Of a stretch of DNA of 64,000 nt, positions 61,366-64,000 are shown piece by piece (the stretch's first letter is position 1; every line of letters starts with the position of its first letter). A program made the translations under genes and the position numbers. The notes beneath the pieces are model-generated. The model made no database searches, was not told the origin of the DNA, and saw only the letters and a program-made list of their open reading frames with translations. The stretch is from VXYL01 sp965208525 (lineage in GTDB: Bacteria > Pseudomonadota > Gammaproteobacteria > Pseudomonadales > Azotimanducaceae): positions 124,001 to 188,000 of the forward strand of contig OZ242340.1 in the NCBI GenBank assembly GCA_965208525.1, given 5' to 3'.

Positions 61366-62511
61366 TCAGCCTGCCAGATACCGCGCCCAGGACTCCATCA
61401 GCTCGCGGCGCTTCTCGAACAGGTCGCTGCGCGCGTAGGCGGCTTCCGCCTTGTTCCTGACGGTGTGCGCCAGCGCCGCCTCCATGACCGCATGGGGCGT
61501 GTGCGTCTGCTCCGCCGCGTAGTCGCGGAAGCTCGACCGGAAGCCGTGTGTCACGGCGTCGAAGCCGAGCTCCCGCAGGAGCTTCGCGTGCGTGTTCTCG
61601 CTCAGCGGCCGCCCCGGGCGCACGCCCGGAAACACCAGGCCCGAGCCGTCCGACAGCTCCCCAGCCTCCTCCAGCAGCTCGAGCGCCCGGCTCGACAAGG
61701 GAACGCGATGCTCCCGGTTCGCCTTCATGCGTTCCGCCGGCACCGTCCACGTCGCGCCCTCGACATCCATCTCGTCCCAGGTCGCCTTGCGTACCTCCGC
61801 CGAACGCGCCGCCGTCAGCACCAGGAACTCCAGCGCCAGCTTCGACGACGCGCTCGCCCGCGCGCTCGCCCTGACCCTGGCGATGCAGTCCGCCACCTCC
61901 GCGTAGGGAAGCGCAGGCATGTGCCGCCGCTCCACCCCGTTCCGCGGCAGCGCCGCGTCCACCACGGCTCCAGCGGGGTCGTCCGTCCGGTGCCCCTGCG
62001 CCACCGCCCAGCGGCAGATCGCCGAGATGCGCTGCTTCACCCGCCGCGCCGTCTCCCGCCTCTCGCCCCAGATCGGCTGCAGAACCGCCATGACGTGCCC
62101 GGGCGTGATCTCGCCCACCGGCAGGTCTCCGATCACCGGGTGCGCGTAGGTCCGAAGACTGGCCCGCCACTGCGGGCCGGACTTGGGACTCCTCCACGTC
62201 GGCTCGTGCAGGGCGATGACCGCCTCGGCCGCCTCCGCGAAGGTCGGCGAGGCCGGCCTGCCCTCCGCCGTGCGGGGGTCGCCGCCCGCCTTGGCCACCT
62301 TCCAGCGCTCGAACGCGGCTGCGCGCGCCTCCGCCAGGCTCATGGAGGGATAGTGTCCCACCGCGTTGTCCGTCCGCTGGCCCTGTATAGTCAGCCTCTG
62401 GATCCACGACTTCGCGCCGCGCGGAGACACCCGGAGATACAGACCATGCTCGTCCATGAGCTTCGCGGGCCCCTTGGCCGTCTCGACCCTTCTGGCGGTG
62501 AGCCTCGGCAT
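61366..62511 (-). CDS. int: tyrosine-type site-specific integrase (P4/DUF4102 type)
   Basis: 381 residues. The N-terminal arm-binding DUF4102 domain reads MDEHGLYLRVSPRGAKSWIQ. The SAM-like core and catalytic domain follow with Arg in LTAARSAEVRKATW, HxxR in THGFRSSFRDYAA, and the nucleophile Tyr in EAAYARSDLFEKRR. This would integrate the island at tRNA-Ser(CGA). It reads inward from the right junction. The arm-type repeat at 62515 lies just before its start and could also allow self-repression. Confidence 0.95.
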   Translation of the reverse strand: MPRLTARRVETAKGPAKLMDEHGLYLRVSPRGAKSWIQRLTIQGQRTDNAVGHYPSMSLAEARAAAFERWKVAKAGGDPRTAEGRPASPTFAEAAEAVIALHEPTWRSPKSGPQWRASLRTYAHPVIGDLPVGEITPGHVMAVLQPIWGERRETARRVKQRISAICRWAVAQGHRTDDPAGAVVDAALPRNGVERRHMPALPYAEVADCIARVRASARASASSKLALEFLVLTAARSAEVRKATWDEMDVEGATWTVPAERMKANREHRVPLSSRALELLEEAGELSDGSGLVFPGVRPGRPLSENTHAKLLRELGFDAVTHGFRSSFRDYAAEQTHTPHAVMEAALAHTVRNKAEAAYARSDLFEKRRELMESWARYLAG

Positions 62512-62514
62512 GTT

Positions 62515-62532
62515 CGTACCCCAATTCGTACC
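62515..62532 (+). other. putative integrase arm-type site, right
   Basis: CGTACCCCAATTCGTACC, directly upstream of the integrase start and 136 bp inside the right junction. It matches 54571–54588 in 17 of 18 positions. Confidence 0.5.
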
Positions 62533-62667
62533 CGAAATAGCACCAGTCTGGACGGTTTTCGGCGAGGCGTCAAGAATGCTCGTGAGACTGAAAGTCGGCC
62601 TATTATCAATGTGTTAACTGTACTTCGGGGAGCTTGCGGATAGTCCCCGAAAACCGCCAGTGACGGA

Positions 62668-62681
62668 CTGCCTCTCCGCCA
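62668..62681 (+). other. attachment site, right
   Basis: CTGCCTCTCCGCCA, an exact copy of the tRNA-Ser 3' end without the rest of the tRNA. It marks the right edge of the island. The 244 bp from here to the LuxR-type gene show no gene. Confidence 0.8.
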
Positions 62682-62925
62682 CCCTTTTCCGATGAGTGAT
62701 TGAAAGAGTATCCAGAGCCGAATTCGGACAATCTCGGCATCGCTTCAGGTATCACAGTAGCGATCGGATGGGTGCGGGCATGGGCACGATTCAATTGGAG
62801 ATTGCATGCGACCGTCCACTGGAACGATTGGATGCGCTGCCCTCGCGCCCTGCGCCGCAACAGCACGACGCGCCGGTCGCGAAGGCACAGGCCTGCCGGG
62901 AATCGACCAGCGCGTTCCGCAAGGG

Positions 62926-64000
62926 CTAGGCGCCGGACGCGCCGGAGCCGTCCGCGCCGCGGGTCGGTGCGCCCGCGACAGACCGGACTAGACGCACGAG
63001 CTCCCGTTGTCGGGTAAGCCCCTGCTTGGCAAACATGCGCTTGACGTGGGAGCGCACCGTGCTCTCGCTGCGGCTTGTCGCCGCGGCTAGCTCGCGCACG
63101 GTCATGCCGCGGGCCAGCAGTACCGCCACCTGGCTTTCGGCGCGGGTGAAGCCGAGCGTCTCGGCGACCGCGCCGGCGTCTACGTGGGCGGCGACGGCGT
63201 CTGGCACCAGGACGAGGGCGGCGACGGGCCAGGGTCCCGGGTGCGTCTCCGGGCCGCCCACCGGAACTACGTGCAGCACGAGAGGCGCGCCCGCAGGGCG
63301 CCGCACGACCATGGAGCCGCCGGCGGCCGGGGTGCCGAACGGCGGCAGGGCGCGGGCCAGCAGTTCCTGCAGTTCCGCATTGGCCACCGGCGCGCGGGCG
63401 AATAGGGAGCCGTCCGCGTCGAACAGTGCGTCACCGCTGCGCAGTTGGCCCAGGGCCGGGCCGTTCGCCGCGACGATGCGCGCCCGCCGGTCGAGCTCGA
63501 TGACGCCCATGCCGACGGTCTCGAGCAGATGCGCCAGCGTCATGCCCAAGGCGCCGGCCCCGCCCAGCGCCACTTGGATCCGCACGGCCTGGCGGAGGTG
63601 CGGCAGGAGACGGCGGATCAGGTCGGTCCGTGCGGACGTCCAGCCGTCACGGTCGATGGGATCGTGCAGGGTCCACAGGATGCGCGATCCGCGTGGGCCG
63701 TCCAGGCGCACCGTCACCGCGTCCCCCGCGTCGCCATACTCCTGGAGCGCATGGTAAGCCGGCGAAGTCTTCATCTCCCGGGGGGTTAGGACCTCGGAGT
63801 TGTGCAAGAGCCGCCCGTCAGGCGCATGCCGCAGGCGCGGGGTGCGCTCGTCCAAGGGGTAGTAGGTACCGATGTAGAGACGCTCCAGGTCGAGCCGCCG
63901 TTCGCCGTGGATGCAGGTCCAATAGAAAGCGATCCGGGCGTCCTCGCCGGACGCCAGCTCCCCGTCGCCAAACATCAGGCTGGTGCCATGCAGCCCGAGG
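62926..64000 (-). CDS. LuxR-type transcriptional regulator, N-terminus beyond window
   Basis: At least 358 residues; the frame remains open to the window edge (LHGTSLMFGDGELASGEDAR), so the start is probably outside. The C-terminal ~65 residues form a LuxR/NarL helix-turn-helix: GFTRAESQVAVLLARGMTVR, then ELAAATSRSESTVRSHVKRM. The N-terminal ~280 residues look like a PAS-type sensory region (GMGVIELDRRARIVAANGPA). The ligand is unknown. It is outside the island, on the chromosome side. Confidence 0.85.
   Translation of the reverse strand, partial: LGLHGTSLMFGDGELASGEDARIAFYWTCIHGERRLDLERLYIGTYYPLDERTPRLRHAPDGRLLHNSEVLTPREMKTSPAYHALQEYGDAGDAVTVRLDGPRGSRILWTLHDPIDRDGWTSARTDLIRRLLPHLRQAVRIQVALGGAGALGMTLAHLLETVGMGVIELDRRARIVAANGPALGQLRSGDALFDADGSLFARAPVANAELQELLARALPPFGTPAAGGSMVVRRPAGAPLVLHVVPVGGPETHPGPWPVAALVLVPDAVAAHVDAGAVAETLGFTRAESQVAVLLARGMTVRELAAATSRSESTVRSHVKRMFAKQGLTRQRELVRLVRSVAGAPTRGADGSGASGA

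Larger units (their letters stand above)
54525..62681. mobile_element. integrative genomic island in tRNA-Ser(CGA)
   Basis: An 8.1-kb segment bounded by the direct repeat CTGCCTCTCCGCCA, which is the tRNA-Ser 3' end at 54525–54538 and its copy at 62668–62681. Inside each end an 18-bp CGTACCCCAATWCGTACC motif occurs. A tyrosine integrase gene lies at the right end. Cargo includes an EEP-domain protein, a DUF2513-like protein, two tRNA-like genes, a broken IS1595 transposase, a GIY-YIG protein and unknown small proteins. Large non-coding stretches suggest decay. The integrase is at the end away from the tRNA, which is less common. Confidence 0.85.

Overview
The window looks like chromosome of an uncultured, GC-rich gammaproteobacterium. 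The pointers are the rpsU–yqeY–dnaG–rpoD macromolecular-synthesis block, an RpoD almost colinear with the E. coli/Pseudomonas protein, BamC (a beta/gamma-proteobacterial Bam lipoprotein), and Pseudomonas-like Fur, bacterioferritin and TrpE. Genes are tightly packed on both strands with frequent ATGA/GTGA stop-start overlaps. Spacers are rich in G+C-rich palindromes.

Layout. 0–2.6 kb: end of an Hsp70-family gene, an NTF2-like protein, a Nudix hydrolase and a hotdog thioesterase. 2.6–7.6 kb: rpsU, yqeY, dnaG, rpoD. 7.7–8.1 kb: a tRNA-Ile(CAU) gene on the minus strand split in its anticodon loop by a group I intron of about 342 nt. 8.2–16.4 kb: SMP-30 lactonase-like protein, a double-ATPase peptide ABC subunit, dienelactone hydrolase, fur, ankyrin protein, bacterioferritin behind a Fur-box-like site, then an ECF sigma / anti-sigma / coiled-coil operon. 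16.5–44.7 kb: an accessory catabolic region with D-threonine-aldolase-like enzymes, phytanoyl-CoA and TauD dioxygenases, an enoyl-CoA hydratase, OsmC, VOC, an aldo/keto-reductase-like protein, HpcH aldolase, a PQQ dehydrogenase, esterases, an acyl-CoA ligase, a sulfatase, SDR, acyl-CoA dehydrogenase, Fic, an MFS transporter, a methyltransferase and an enolase-superfamily enzyme. 44.7–54.1 kb: a large beta-propeller amidohydrolase, a voltage-gated channel, trpE, dapA, bamC, and a MerC-like gene plus zur behind a Zur-box-like site. 54.4–62.7 kb: a genomic island of about 8.1 kb in tRNA-Ser(CGA), with 14-bp direct repeats, matching arm-type repeats at both ends, a tyrosine integrase, two tRNA-like genes, a broken IS1595 transposase and a GIY-YIG protein. 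The window closes with a LuxR-type regulator cut by its edge.

The most notable observation is at 19637–20413. A glutaredoxin–DinB fusion gene, translationally coupled to a phytanoyl-CoA dioxygenase gene by a GTGA overlap, has an in-frame TGA exactly where the first Cys of the CxxC motif should be. A 6-bp hairpin with a GTGC loop lies about 33 nt downstream. This fits a selenoprotein that has not been annotated as such, although a nonsense mutation or sequencing error cannot be excluded from this window. Second is the intron-split tRNA-Ile(CAU). Third are several families of dispersed palindromic repeats, including a ~160-bp near-identical pair and a separate ~200-bp inverted pair.
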